Of a DNA stretch of 64,000 nucleotides, positions 54,801 through 64,000 are shown in pieces; the stretch's first letter is position 1, and every line of letters starts with the position of its first letter. The notes under the pieces were generated by a model. It worked only from the letters and a program-made list of their open reading frames with translations, made no database searches and was not told where the DNA came from. The stretch lies in NCBI GenBank assembly GCA_903870545.1, contig CAIQDI010000031.1, forward strand, positions 1-64,000. Direction: 5' to 3'. The position numbers were made by a program, and so were the translations under genes. The stretch is from an uncultured Pseudomonadota bacterium (lineage in GTDB: Bacteria > Pseudomonadota > Gammaproteobacteria > Methylococcales > Methylomonadaceae).

Positions 54801-56344
54801 GCGGTTAAAAACGGCACTTGATCGCCAGTTAATGCAGCAATATCAGCGGCAACAAAACCGCGCAAATCTAAACCTTTAATGACTTTAGGGTCTAGCGCAG
54901 CAATAGCGGCTGTTGTTAAAGCGGTTGCTTGTGCGGAACCTAATTTAGCCACTTGTGCAGCTGTTAATGCCGCCGCCTGATCTGCACCTAAAGCTGGTAA
55001 TTGACCCAATGTGGTGGTGGTCAATACAGCAATTTGAGCGGTAGTCATTGCTGCAATTTGGTCGGCTGACATCGCTGCAAAAGCGGCGGCAGCAAGCGAA
55101 GGAATTGCTGTCGCAGTAATGGCTTTCAACGTGGCAGGCTGTAATGCAACAACATTATCCGATACCAAACTATTCACCTGTGTTGCCGTCAGCACTTTAG
55201 CTTGTGCCGGTGTCAACGCTGCCGCTTGCTCCGCAGTCAACACCGCAACTTGAGTAGAATCTAAACCCAGAACATTTTTTGCCGTTAATCCAGAAATTGA
55301 AGCGGGATCAATCGCCGCTACGGCGGCAATAGTGAGCGCGTGTACCTGCCCCGAAGTTAATGCTGTCATGGCTTGCGGGGTTAATAATGCTGCACCATCC
55401 GCATCAATAGCCGCGATGGATGTGGTGCTTAAAAAAGCAAATTGAGTCGGTTTCAACGCCGCAAGTTGTCCGTCGCCGGTTAAATCAGAAAGCGTTAAGC
55501 CCGCCATATTTATTTTATTAAAACCCGCAATCGCTTTGACATCTAATGCCGCAATATCTTCTGCGGTTAACGCGGCAAGTTTTGCCGAGGTCAACGCGCC
55601 AATTTGTCCCGCCGTAATAGCCGGAGCTTGTTCTGGCGTAATAGCGGCTAATTGATCCACCGTTAACGCACCAAAAGTTTTGGCGGGAAGGGCGGCAAGA
55701 AAAGAGTTGTCTAAAATCGCCAGAATATCGGTAGGCAATAACGGCAACGCCTTAGACGGGAAACTTAACGCTTGTGCGGTGCTTAATGCCGGTACTTGAT
55801 CCGCTGTTAAACCAACAATTTGCGTGGAGGTAATGGATGCAATTTGCGCGGCGGTTAAGGCGGTGATTTGGGTTGGTGTTAAATATCCAACATGCTCGAC
55901 ATCTAACAAAGTGATTTTCAACCCCCCTAACCCACCGGGTAATTTTGCAGTGCCTGTAGATAACGCACCTAAATGATCACTATCTACAGCCGCTAATTGG
56001 GTTTTGGTAAACGAAGCGACTTGCGCCGAAGTCAACGCCGCCATTTGCTCGAGCGTTAAGCCATTAACTTGATCGGTTGTTAAGGGCGTAATCGGTAAAC
56101 TCGGAATCACCTTCACGCTAATACCAGTCAACGCGCCAGGATCGATAGCTTTGAATTGTGGGGTGAGATAACCGATGGTTTTTACGGTCAAAACAGCTAA
56201 TTGTTCCGCTGTTAAACCCGCCGCTTGTGTTTTGGTCAATTTAGCAAAATCGGCGGTGGTAAATTTAAGAAACAACGCCGGCGTGACTTCGGCAATATCC
56301 GTGGTGGCTGCAAATACAAATTTGGTTGTGGTGACAGTTGCCAT
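51863..56344 (-). CDS. Giant RTX-type secreted protein with octapeptide-repeat N-terminus
   Basis: 1493 aa, Thr/Ala/Gly-rich, no cysteine seen, strongly acidic in the repeats. Residues 20-600 are dozens of 8-residue units of consensus L-T-x-x-Q-[VIA]-x-[AGS] (for example LTAEQAAALTPAQAKV). Residues 640-700, 765-835 and 870-905 hold RTX nonapeptides (GGSGADTITGGTGND) that bind calcium after export. Residues 905-1330 are Thr-rich beta repeats. The C-terminal 160 residues end in DLMIQLAGTSSAAVVAADFL then FV, as in type I secretion signals. No secretion genes adjoin it. Starts at an ATG with GAGGATT before it. Surface-layer, adhesin or matrix roles are possible; I cannot choose. Confidence 0.85.
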   Translation of the reverse strand: MATVTTTKFVFAATTDIAEVTPALFLKFTTADFAKLTKTQAAGLTAEQLAVLTVKTIGYLTPQFKAIDPGALTGISVKVIPSLPITPLTTDQVNGLTLEQMAALTSAQVASFTKTQLAAVDSDHLGALSTGTAKLPGGLGGLKITLLDVEHVGYLTPTQITALTAAQIASITSTQIVGLTADQVPALSTAQALSFPSKALPLLPTDILAILDNSFLAALPAKTFGALTVDQLAAITPEQAPAITAGQIGALTSAKLAALTAEDIAALDVKAIAGFNKINMAGLTLSDLTGDGQLAALKPTQFAFLSTTSIAAIDADGAALLTPQAMTALTSGQVHALTIAAVAAIDPASISGLTAKNVLGLDSTQVAVLTAEQAAALTPAQAKVLTATQVNSLVSDNVVALQPATLKAITATAIPSLAAAAFAAMSADQIAAMTTAQIAVLTTTTLGQLPALGADQAAALTAAQVAKLGSAQATALTTAAIAALDPKVIKGLDLRGFVAADIAALTGDQVPFLTATTIQIGGLTQAQTAALTASQIEAMKPATFKGLATTGMIPQLTTSTAVPAITTAQLNVLTASTQLETLTQAQVAVLNSDVKSWLLDTKGYVTLTGGTATNSGIETSGIVTAPTTATVITAGKSAVTITGSTGADSITGSLAADSIDGSTGNDTILGGSGADTITGGTGNDSIDGGAGNDIITFTDVADTIIGGDGTDTLAITTAFATASDVNTNLSGVELITINGAAGLAVDLTAQTEGFTITATGATSVSITGSAGADSITGSIVGDAILGGSGADTITGGLGADTVTGGTEADTFVITAADTATDTILDFGNGADSISGVYSAAGVLNITMSSAATSALDLSTALASFGTASVTGGSANDTITGGGGADTFALASGDSVNGGAGIDTITFAAAITAATVVGGAGQDILTFVGTTTNVATISDTDGITINGTAGIETLTFSTAATVATTTVIGGGGADVVVLGNFTNALTINSALMSVTGGTGVDALTFITTALTNVTVNGGTGADTLVLPAAALVNAVTIVDSDGIAITAGSSAADTITLLTSGTTASVTGLGNGADVINVPTGTTLTSTLNGTTPVWTVGTSTVAGTATITAATGTTTATVTATALTNTGTLNVDLSAASGITNYAGSVGIGAQSITGGSGVDNIIFAAAVALTATVVGGTGITDSITMPTGATVNSLKITDTDGVAIAAASTGVDTITLGAATIATITGFGDTGVDVLVVPTGSTATATLVTGTPSWAASSATTNAGTTTFTTHATTTTATINLSLITTNTGTMSINASTASSTTTLTGTGAGVTNITGGSGVDTITAAVGGGSITGNAGSDVITASAGIDTFKYLVSADSPASVATDTTATGDKISNFTTTSDKISVALLTSTDFVAGSTAVVHSLTLAANIANFSALDAAITAANASSAMTASSTTVPQVYDLTLSGTGLAAAGYTHILIVNDGTPALAATDLMIQLAGTSSAAVVAADFLFV

Positions 56345-56486
56345 TTTTAAATCCTCGATAGTAATGAAAATATAATTGTATAAATTTTAACGTTAACCCG
56401 TTAATCGGTACAAAAATGCAAATCTTTTGCCTACAGCTCGAAATACTACTCTACTACACAAAAAAAGTTAAACCGATTATGCCCGC

Positions 56487-57401
56487 CTAACCTTCTCGCG
56501 TCCAAGGAATAGACACTCGTGGTTCTAACCATTGTTGTAAAAAATCTAAAAAACAGCGTACTTTTGCGGAAAGATATTTGCGATGTGGGTAAACAGCGTG
56601 AATATCGAGCGGCGGCAACGCATAATTTGCTAAAACGGTTTTTAGTTTACCCTTTTCAATATCGCGGCGCACCACATAAGACGCTAAAACCACTAAACCT
56701 AAACCGTTCAACGCCGCGACTCGATTGGCTTCGGCAACGTTTGATTGCATTCTTCCTGACACATGAATCGTCGTATAACCGGCATCCGTTTTGAATTTCC
56801 ATTTATCCTGCGGCACACTCGCCCAATTAACCAAACAACTGTGATTCACTAAATCTTCCGGTGTTTGCGGCACACCATATTTTTCTAAATAATCAGGCGA
56901 ACCACACACAATCATCGACGAACTGGCTAATTTTCGTGCCACCATGCTGGTGTCGTCTAAATCACCCAAATAAATCGCAATATCAATGCCTTCATCAATT
57001 AAATCCGTGTGACTACTTTGCAAAATCATTTCGACGTTTAAGTCGGGATAAATTTTTAAAAACTCCGCCACCGCGCGGGTGATATGTGTGGCACCAATCA
57101 CCGGTGGCGCACTGATTTTTAACGTGCCGCGCGGTTCATTTTGCAAATGCGTAATGGCGGATTCCATATCCTGAATGTCGAGCAGCACTTGCGAACAGCG
57201 TTCCAAATACGCCAAACCCAAGTCGGTTAAACTCAAACTGCGCGTGGTGCGATTAAATAAGCGCGTTCGCAAATCTGCTTCAAGGTTCATGATGTGTTTG
57301 GTCGCCATGGCACGGGAAATGCCCAATTCGCGTGCGCCGCCGACAAAACTGCCGGCTTTGGCGACGCGCTCAAATACTTTCATGCTGGTTAATTTGTCCA
57401 T
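56487..57401 (-). CDS. LysR family transcriptional regulator
   Basis: 304 aa. HTH in MKVFERVAKAGSFVGGAREL then GISRAMATKHIMNLEADLRT; effector domain from KISAPPVIGATHITRAVAEFL. Closest in style to the AaeR/DsdC-like group of LysR proteins with an unknown inducer. It lies 7 nt downstream of mepA on the same strand, so it may belong to the hisB-hisH-mepA transcript rather than being monocistronic. Confidence 0.9.
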   Translation of the reverse strand: MDKLTSMKVFERVAKAGSFVGGARELGISRAMATKHIMNLEADLRTRLFNRTTRSLSLTDLGLAYLERCSQVLLDIQDMESAITHLQNEPRGTLKISAPPVIGATHITRAVAEFLKIYPDLNVEMILQSSHTDLIDEGIDIAIYLGDLDDTSMVARKLASSSMIVCGSPDYLEKYGVPQTPEDLVNHSCLVNWASVPQDKWKFKTDAGYTTIHVSGRMQSNVAEANRVAALNGLGLVVLASYVVRRDIEKGKLKTVLANYALPPLDIHAVYPHRKYLSAKVRCFLDFLQQWLEPRVSIPWTREG

Positions 57402-57408
57402 TTTTCTC

Positions 57409-58242
57409 TTAATTTTTTAGTAATTGCCGACATAATTCAGGCACGGCAGGCGGTTCGGCCGAAACGGATTCTTTTCCTTTAACCGGATGCGTGGCTTCAA
57501 ATGAAAACCACCACGCCAAATCGTCGCCACAGCCATCACCCGACGGCAACGGCTCTTGATGTTCGCAATGTGGATTATCTTTCGGGCAACTTAAACGCAC
57601 ATGAAAATGGTCATCGTGTTTCCACCACGGGCGAATTTTACGCAACGCCGCCCGTTGATTGGGTTGCGCGTGTTTGCAAAGTTCACGTTTGATAATGGGA
57701 TTCACGAAAATGCGTTCCACGTCGGGCAATTGCGCGGCAGATAATAAAACCTGTTCGTGCGCCGTCGTCCAGCGTTTCAGTTCGATTTTTTCAGAACTTG
57801 CCAGCATCGATGGTGCGCTTAATGTTTCGCGTTCGTGGTCGGTCAACGTATTCGCGGTAGACAACGAAAACCAAATATCCACATCCAGCCCATTTTGATG
57901 ACTGCGATGCCCGCTCGGGGTGCGTCCGCCGTAACGTTGTCCCAAATCACCAATCAATAAATTGCTGGCGTGTTCAGTCGCCACAGTTTGCCCCAGGTCT
58001 TGAATAAATTGAATCAGATTCGGATGACCATAAATCCGTTCGCGCGACAAACGCATCACTTGATAACCCGTGCCGTCAATCGGTAACGCCACCGCGCCAC
58101 TCAAACAGCCATTTGTGTAGGTTCCGATACTTTGCGCGGTGTCGTAATTGGGTGAAATGCGACTGTCTGGTGCGTGCGTGGTCGCGCTACTATTTCCGAT
58201 ACACACCAGAATTAAACAAAATGAAAGGCTAATTTTAAACAT
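57409..58242 (-). CDS. mepA: Penicillin-insensitive murein endopeptidase MepA
   Basis: 277 aa LAS metallopeptidase cutting D-Ala-meso-DAP cross-links in the periplasm. N-terminal signal peptide (FKISLSFCLILVCIGNSSAT). Zinc ligands are His and Asp of GHRSHQNGLDVDIWF and His of HDDHFHVRLSCP, as in E. coli MepA. Several Cys fit the family disulfides. I use the ATG at 58242 rather than TTG 58254. 12 nt after hisH. Confidence 0.92.
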   Translation of the reverse strand: MFKISLSFCLILVCIGNSSATTHAPDSRISPNYDTAQSIGTYTNGCLSGAVALPIDGTGYQVMRLSRERIYGHPNLIQFIQDLGQTVATEHASNLLIGDLGQRYGGRTPSGHRSHQNGLDVDIWFSLSTANTLTDHERETLSAPSMLASSEKIELKRWTTAHEQVLLSAAQLPDVERIFVNPIIKRELCKHAQPNQRAALRKIRPWWKHDDHFHVRLSCPKDNPHCEHQEPLPSGDGCGDDLAWWFSFEATHPVKGKESVSAEPPAVPELCRQLLKN

Positions 58243-58254
58243 AACGTCGAACAA

Positions 58255-58893
58255 TTAAGCTCCATTCCAATTTAAAAAATTCGCTAATAATTGCAGCCCG
58301 ACAGTTTGGCTTTTTTCAGGGTGAAATTGCACCGCAAACACGTTATTTTCCATCAATGCACAGGCAAACGCCTTCGGATAATCACTCGTTCCCGCAATCA
58401 ATGATTCGTTTTGCACGGCAGCATAATAACTGTGAACAAAATAAAAGCGGCTTTCGTCGGGAATGTCGCGCCACAACGGATGCGCGTGTTGTTTCACTTG
58501 ATTCCAACCCATGTGTGGGACTTTTAAAATATTGCCGCTTTCATCGTGCAACGGGTCGGCGAATTTCAAAACGTGACCGTCTAAAATTTCCAAGCAATCG
58601 GTGTGTCCATTTTCTTGGCTATCCATCAACAACGCCTGCATACCCAAACAAATTCCTAGCAATGGTTTAGTTTCCGCGACGTATTTAATTACATCGACCA
58701 AGTTCAACTCGTGCAACGCTTTCATGCAATCTCGCATCGCGCCAACACCGGGGAAAACTACGCGGTCAGCCGTCAAAATCGTTGCCGCATTCGACGTGAC
58801 CACAACTTCAACATCGGGCGCGGCGTGTTGCAACGCTTTTGAAATAGAATGTAAATTGCCCATGCCGTAATCAATCACCGCAACCGTAGACAT
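58255..58893 (-). CDS. hisH: Imidazole glycerol phosphate synthase subunit HisH
   Basis: 212 aa class I glutamine amidotransferase supplying ammonia to HisF. Nucleophile Cys in LLGICLGMQALL, and the His/Glu pair in VQFHPEKSQ. N-terminus VAVIDYGMGNLHSISKALQH. Its ATG overlaps the hisB stop (TAATG). hisA and hisF do not follow; mepA does. Confidence 0.95.
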   Translation of the reverse strand: MSTVAVIDYGMGNLHSISKALQHAAPDVEVVVTSNAATILTADRVVFPGVGAMRDCMKALHELNLVDVIKYVAETKPLLGICLGMQALLMDSQENGHTDCLEILDGHVLKFADPLHDESGNILKVPHMGWNQVKQHAHPLWRDIPDESRFYFVHSYYAAVQNESLIAGTSDYPKAFACALMENNVFAVQFHPEKSQTVGLQLLANFLNWNGA

Positions 58894-59486
58894 TACAAAA
58901 CTCCTTTGGTTGACGGCATAATGCCGCTCATTCGTTCGTCCAAAGTTATGGCATTTCGCACCGCACGACCAAAAGCCTTGAAAACCGTTTCCGCAATGTG
59001 ATGGGCGTTGCCACCTTTCAAATTATCAATATGCAATGTGACACCGGCGTGATTGACGAAACCTTGAAAGAATTCACGCAACAAATCGACATCAAAATGA
59101 CCGATAAACGCGCGATTAAATGTCACTTCATAATACAAACTCGGGCGACCTGAAAAATCAATCACTACGCGCGACAGCGATTCATCGAGCGGAACGTAAG
59201 CGTGACCGTAACGCGAAATGCCTTTTTTATCGCCCAACGCTTTGGCAAATGCTTGACCCAGCGTAATGCCGACATCTTCCACAGTGTGATGCGCGTCAAT
59301 ATCTAAATCGCCTTTGGCATCGACGCTGAGGTCAATCATGCCGTGTCGGGCAATTTGATCCAGCATGTGATTCAAAAACGGAATGCCCGTTTGAAAATTC
59401 GATTTTCCGGTGCCGTCTAAATTGACAGTAATGGTAATTTGCGTTTCGAGCGTGTTGCGTTCTACGGTGGCAATGCGTGCGTTCAT
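58893..59486 (-). CDS. hisB: Imidazoleglycerol-phosphate dehydratase
   Basis: 197 aa single-domain HisB (no fused phosphatase). Manganese-binding His motifs: [38 protein letters not shown], and [16 protein letters not shown]-like ([18 protein letters not shown]). I start at the ATG at 59486 ([12 protein letters not shown]); an in-frame upstream reading runs into a hairpin. A separate histidinol phosphatase is needed; the HAD gene at 22525 is a candidate. Confidence 0.94.
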   Translation of the reverse strand: MNARIATVERNTLETQITITVNLDGTGKSNFQTGIPFLNHMLDQIARHGMIDLSVDAKGDLDIDAHHTVEDVGITLGQAFAKALGDKKGISRYGHAYVPLDESLSRVVIDFSGRPSLYYEVTFNRAFIGHFDVDLLREFFQGFVNHAGVTLHIDNLKGGNAHHIAETVFKAFGRAVRNAITLDERMSGIMPSTKGVL

Positions 59487-59524
59487 GATTTGTTTTGAAT
59501 TTGAAGGTTGGCTAAAACGAAAAT

Positions 59525-59556
59525 GCGATAACACCGTTTGAAAAGCGTGTTATCGC
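59525..59556 (-). terminator. Hairpin between the MerR gene and hisB
   Basis: 10-bp stem GCGATAACAC / GTGTTATCGC with a 12-nt loop, followed on the minus strand by ATTTTCGTTTTAG. Probable terminator of the pheST-ihfA-merR unit; the T run is imperfect. Confidence 0.65.
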
Positions 59557-59587
59557 TGCTGTTTTTTTGAATTTCAAGATGATGAAG

Positions 59588-59941
59588 TTAATTCAGTAAT
59601 TCTAAAATAGCTTCTAATTCTGTCACCATTTGGTGAATCAGTTGTTTGGTGCGCGTGGTGTCATTTTTTGCATCGTCACTGGACAAATGTGCCTTCGCGC
59701 CGCCAATGGTATAACCTTGCTCATAAAGCAAAGCGCGAATTTGCCGAATAATTAACACATCGTGGCGTTGATAATAACGTCGATTGCCACGCCGTTTAAC
59801 CGGGTTAATCTCGGTAAATTCTTGTTCCCAATAGCGCAAAACGTGCGGTTTTACGCCACACAATTCACTGACCTCACCAATGCTAAAATAGCATTTTGCC
59901 GGAATAACAGGCAATTCGTTGTTGTTACTCGGCTCCAGCAT
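59588..59941 (-). CDS. MerR family transcriptional regulator
   Basis: 117 aa. [23 protein letters not shown] followed by [20 protein letters not shown]; then a short dimerisation helix. No metal-binding Cys tail. This is the short MerR-type gene commonly found next to ihfA. Its start overlaps the end of ihfA by 17 nt. Targets unknown. Confidence 0.9.
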   Translation of the reverse strand: MLEPSNNNELPVIPAKCYFSIGEVSELCGVKPHVLRYWEQEFTEINPVKRRGNRRYYQRHDVLIIRQIRALLYEQGYTIGGAKAHLSSDDAKNDTTRTKQLIHQMVTELEAILELLN

Positions 59942-60221
59942 ACGCTTCTACTCGTGCTTTAAGTTTCTGACCCGATCTAAACGTCACCACGCGGCGGGCT
60001 GTAATCGGAATTTCTTTGCCTGTTTTTGGATTACGTCCAGGGCGACCTGTTTTGTCACGCAATTCAAATTTACCAAAACCAGAAAGTTTGACTTGTTCGC
60101 CGTGATCTAAAGAATGTTTAATTTCTTCAAAGAAAAGATCCACCATGTCTTTGGCTTCGCGTTTATTCAAACCTAATACGTTAAATAAATTTTCTGCGAA
60201 ATCTGCTTTTGTTAATGCCAT
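59925..60221 (-). CDS. ihfA: Integration host factor subunit alpha
   Basis: 98 aa DNA-bending HU/IHF protein. Marks: [40 protein letters not shown] and [20 protein letters not shown]. It lies 2 nt after pheT, the conserved pheST-ihfA order. Confidence 0.96.
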   Translation of the reverse strand: MALTKADFAENLFNVLGLNKREAKDMVDLFFEEIKHSLDHGEQVKLSGFGKFELRDKTGRPGRNPKTGKEIPITARRVVTFRSGQKLKARVEAYAGAE

Positions 60222-60223
60222 AT

Positions 60224-62599
60224 TTAGTCTCTTAATTTTGCGCCCGTTTTCTGGGTCAGGGTGTCTAGGAACGTGCTAACTATAGCATCAATTTCAATAT
60301 CTGTAAGCGTTTGTGCTTGATTTTGCAGCACTAAACTCAAAGCTACACTTTTAAAACCGTCTTCTACACCTTTGCCACGATACACATCAAAAATGACAGC
60401 GTCTTGTAAAAGTGGTTCAGAACACGATTGAATCGCGGCAATTATATCGCCTGCTGTAGTTTCTTCTTTAACCAATAACGCTAAATCGCGGCGCACCGAA
60501 GGGAATTTTGACAACGATTTGAAGCTAGAATGTTGTTTTTGCAACAGCAAGTCTTGAGCCAATTCAAACAAAAATACCGGCGTTTCAAAACCTAATTGTT
60601 GTTCTAACGTTGGATGCAACATCCCCAGCCAGCCAACGAGTTCGCCGTTCTCATTGAGAATTTTCGCACTTTGACCTGGGTGCAAAGTTTCGTTTAAATC
60701 TGAAACATATTGCACGGTGCAACCCGTCAACGCAAACATCGCTTCGACATCGGCTTTCACGTCGTAAAAATCAACGGCGCGTTCTGTTTCGCCCCATTGT
60801 TCAGCCGCAACATTGCCCAACGCCAAACCGGCGAGCATTTTTTCTTGTAACGTTTCGCCGTCTTTTTGCACGAAGCGCAAACCCGACTCAAATAAACGTA
60901 CGCGCGTTTGTTGACGATTCGTATTGTGCAACGCTGCCGTTAATAATCCGCCCCACAACGTGGTTCGCATCACCGCTAAATCGGCAGAAATGGGGTTTTT
61001 CAGACGAATAAATTCCGCACTGGGCGCAATCGTTTTTTGCAAATTTTCATCGACAAAACTGTAAGTAATCGCTTCTTGATAACCGCAATCCACCAATAAA
61101 TCTTTGACGCGATCTAAATCTAAAACCGTTTCGGTGGCTTGATTTAACGATGAACGCACCAAAATTTGGTTGTTCGGCAAATTGTTATAGCCGTGAATTC
61201 GCGCGATTTCTTCAATCAAATCCGCTTCAATCGCAATATCAAAACGAAAACTGGGCGGCGTAACTAACCAGCCGTCAGGTTGTGCAACGACTTTCATGCC
61301 CAAACTTTCCAAAATTCCGCAAACGTTTTCAGGCGCAAATGACATGCCTAAAATTTTGGTTAATTTGGTTTCACGAAAACTAATCGGCTCACGTTTTGGC
61401 AATTCAGAAGTCGTCGTCACGTCGGTAATATCGCCCGCTTGTCCGCCACAAATTTCTAAAATCAATTGTGACGCGCGTTCAATGGCGCGATTTTGCAATT
61501 CAAAATCTACACCGCGTTCAAAACGGTGTGAGGAATCGGTGTGTAAACCGAATTGACGCGCTTTGCCGGCAATCGAAAGTGGCGCGAAAAACGCACATTC
61601 TAAAAATACGCTGGTTGTATCTTCGTGAACCGCCGAATAACTTCCACCCATCACGCCTGCAAACGCTAACGCGCTTTCGTCGTCCGAAATCACCAAACAT
61701 TTTTCGTCAAACGTCATCGTTTGCGCGTTTAATAATTCTAACGTTTCGCCATTGACAGCATAACGAACGGTGATGCCACCGCTTAATTTCGCCGCATCGA
61801 AAACGTGCAACGGTTGACCCAATTCGAGCAACACATAATTCGTCACATCGACCAACGGACTGAGTGAGCGCAAACCCGAACGGCGCAAACGTTCCGCCAT
61901 CCAAAGTGGCGTTTCAGCTTGATTATTTACGCCCGAAATGACGCGACCTAAATAACGTGGACACGCCGCCGTTGCTTCAACGGAAACGGATAATTTTGCC
62001 AAATGGGTAATTGCAACGGGTTCAAACGCGGGAATATTTAACGGCATTTTATTTAATACCGCGACTTCTCGCGCCACGCCTTCCACGCTCAAACAATCGG
62101 CGCGATTGGGTGTTAAATCGACTTCGATACTGTGGTCGTTGAGTTGTAAATACGCCCGAATATCGGTGCCGATGGGCGCGTCAGCAGGCAATTCCATTAA
62201 ACCTTCGGCTTCGGCAACTAAACCTAATTCTTTTGCCGAGCAAAGCATTCCGAACGATTCAACGCCGCGTAATTTTGATGGTTTGATTTTGAAATCGCCA
62301 GGCAAAATTGCGCCACATAATGCCGCTGGAATTTTCAAACCGACGCGCACATTGGCTGCGCCGCAGACAATTTGTAAAAGTTCAGCTTCGCCCACATTCA
62401 CGCGGCAAACGTTTAATTTGTCTGCGTCGGGATGTTTTTCCATTTCGACAACTTCACCGACCACCACGCCGCTAAATTCTGCCGCGACGGATTCAACCGC
62501 ATCGACTTCCAAACCTGCCATTGTGATTTGCGCGACGAGTTCTTCCGTGCTGAGTGCGGGATTGACGTAGGTTCTTAACCAAGTTTCACTGATTTTCAT
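60224..62599 (-). CDS. pheT: Phenylalanyl-tRNA synthetase beta subunit
   Basis: 791 aa. N-terminal [20 protein letters not shown], tRNA-binding (EMAP-like) domain with [17 protein letters not shown]3/B4 editing region, B5 domain and the C-terminal FDX-ACB anticodon-binding domain ([20 protein letters not shown]). Forms the alpha2-beta2 enzyme with PheS, 18 nt upstream. Confidence 0.96.
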   Translation of the reverse strand: MKISETWLRTYVNPALSTEELVAQITMAGLEVDAVESVAAEFSGVVVGEVVEMEKHPDADKLNVCRVNVGEAELLQIVCGAANVRVGLKIPAALCGAILPGDFKIKPSKLRGVESFGMLCSAKELGLVAEAEGLMELPADAPIGTDIRAYLQLNDHSIEVDLTPNRADCLSVEGVAREVAVLNKMPLNIPAFEPVAITHLAKLSVSVEATAACPRYLGRVISGVNNQAETPLWMAERLRRSGLRSLSPLVDVTNYVLLELGQPLHVFDAAKLSGGITVRYAVNGETLELLNAQTMTFDEKCLVISDDESALAFAGVMGGSYSAVHEDTTSVFLECAFFAPLSIAGKARQFGLHTDSSHRFERGVDFELQNRAIERASQLILEICGGQAGDITDVTTTSELPKREPISFRETKLTKILGMSFAPENVCGILESLGMKVVAQPDGWLVTPPSFRFDIAIEADLIEEIARIHGYNNLPNNQILVRSSLNQATETVLDLDRVKDLLVDCGYQEAITYSFVDENLQKTIAPSAEFIRLKNPISADLAVMRTTLWGGLLTAALHNTNRQQTRVRLFESGLRFVQKDGETLQEKMLAGLALGNVAAEQWGETERAVDFYDVKADVEAMFALTGCTVQYVSDLNETLHPGQSAKILNENGELVGWLGMLHPTLEQQLGFETPVFLFELAQDLLLQKQHSSFKSLSKFPSVRRDLALLVKEETTAGDIIAAIQSCSEPLLQDAVIFDVYRGKGVEDGFKSVALSLVLQNQAQTLTDIEIDAIVSTFLDTLTQKTGAKLRD

Positions 62600-62617
62600 A
62601 CGCTTAACGTCCTGATC

Positions 62618-63640
<1,023 letters not shown>

Positions 63641-63762
63641 TTAATTTTCAGGTTGATTTTAAAAGTTGTAATTATATCATGTAGCTGCAAAGTATTTTTT
63701 AAAGTCACAAAGTAATTAGCGTTAATTCCCCGATGAATTTTGAAAACGTGAAACACTCAAAA

Positions 63763-63787
63763 AAAAACCCGTCAAAAACGGGCTTTT
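63763..63787 (-). terminator. Rho-independent terminator of the gene at the right edge
   Basis: Stem CCCGT / ACGGG (63768-63772 and 63778-63782) extended by A-T pairs, loop CAAAA; on the minus strand a run of T follows. It lies 20 bp past the stop of the partial gene 63807-64000. Confidence 0.75.
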
Positions 63788-63806
63788 TAGAGAATTAGAA
63801 ACGTTT

Positions 63807-64000
63807 TTATTTTTTTAATGCTGTTTGAACTATTTTCAATAAATCCTGACCGGTTTTAATTGCCAATTCTACCAACGATTTACTCAAATCAAACAGATAC
63901 GCCACCACTTCGGCGGGAGTCATGCCTTTAAATTGACGCGCTAAAAACGGTGCAAGTAACAAACCTAACGCCAAACCAATCACCGTCACACCTGAAAAAG
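63807..64000 (-). CDS. Partial small membrane-associated protein, 5' end outside window
   Basis: The open frame continues past the right edge; the visible part ends with VVAYLFDLSKSLVELAIKTG and a Lys-rich tail. The N-terminal side has a hydrophobic helix (VIGLALGLLLAPFLARQF). A GTG at 63989 is in frame, but the true start is probably outside. I do not recognise the family; the helix-then-amphipathic layout recalls small YtxH-like membrane proteins, without firm support. Confidence 0.55.
   Translation of the reverse strand, partial: FSGVTVIGLALGLLLAPFLARQFKGMTPAEVVAYLFDLSKSLVELAIKTGQDLLKIVQTALKK

Overview
The window looks like a chromosomal segment of a gammaproteobacterium, most likely a methanotroph or methylotroph of the Methylococcales type. 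The housekeeping genes (lpxB, cysJ, gltB, rppH, thrS-infC-rpmI-rplT, mreBCD-mrdA-rodA, pheST-ihfA) are of gammaproteobacterial type. A five-gene stretch (35.1-38.8 kb) carries enzymes of tetrahydromethanopterin/methanofuran-type C1 cofactor synthesis (an HFCD flavoprotein, a dihydropteroate-synthase-like protein, a DUF447 protein and MfnB), which among Proteobacteria points to methylotrophy. The genus is not determined.

Layout. 0-11.1 kb: a signalling block with a truncated dCache-PAS histidine kinase, a divergent three-PAS kinase with a REC-only regulator, and an HD-GYP response regulator with a large hybrid kinase; tadA, hisC and lpxB lie among them. 11-16 kb: a TetR regulator, pgsA, a family-5 uracil-DNA glycosylase, cysJ, then a small defence-like run (MazF/PemK-type toxin, antitoxin, Mrr-like nuclease) coupled to gltB. 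16-23 kb: an unusually long gltB, rppH and a HAD phosphatase with a degenerate duplicate of its 3' end. 23.6-28.8 kb: the accessory centre of the window, a TerY-P type phosphosignalling module (Ser/Thr kinase with zinc ribbon, TerY-like vWA, PP2C phosphatase) with a DUF4160/DUF2442 pair inside it and a DUF1566 paralogue at each end. 28.9-38.8 kb: tRNA-Val, thrS-infC-rpmI-rplT, metK-ahcY and the C1 cofactor genes, interrupted by a REP-associated transposase. 38.8-44.7 kb: a sugar aminotransferase/oxidoreductase pair, a diguanylate cyclase, aat, trxB, a DksA-like protein, two tRNAs and gatC. 44.8-51.8 kb: the rod-shape operon and ubiD. 51.9-56.3 kb: a giant RTX/type I secretion substrate with an octapeptide-repeat N-terminus. 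56.5-64 kb: a LysR regulator, mepA, hisH, hisB, a MerR regulator, ihfA, pheT, pheS and a partial small gene.

Most notable. (1) The DUF1566 protein at 27953-28774 ends in a run of NNY codons resembling the variable region of a diversity-generating retroelement target, and it sits in an apparent operon with a TerY-P triad; no reverse transcriptase lies in the window. (2) REP-like hairpins with compensatory stem changes occur both inside the REP-transposase gene and inside the TerY-P locus. (3) The roughly 580-residue octad-repeat region of the secreted protein has no function I can name. (4) Start-codon oddities: infC begins at AUC, and mreC has no canonical start at its conserved N-terminus.
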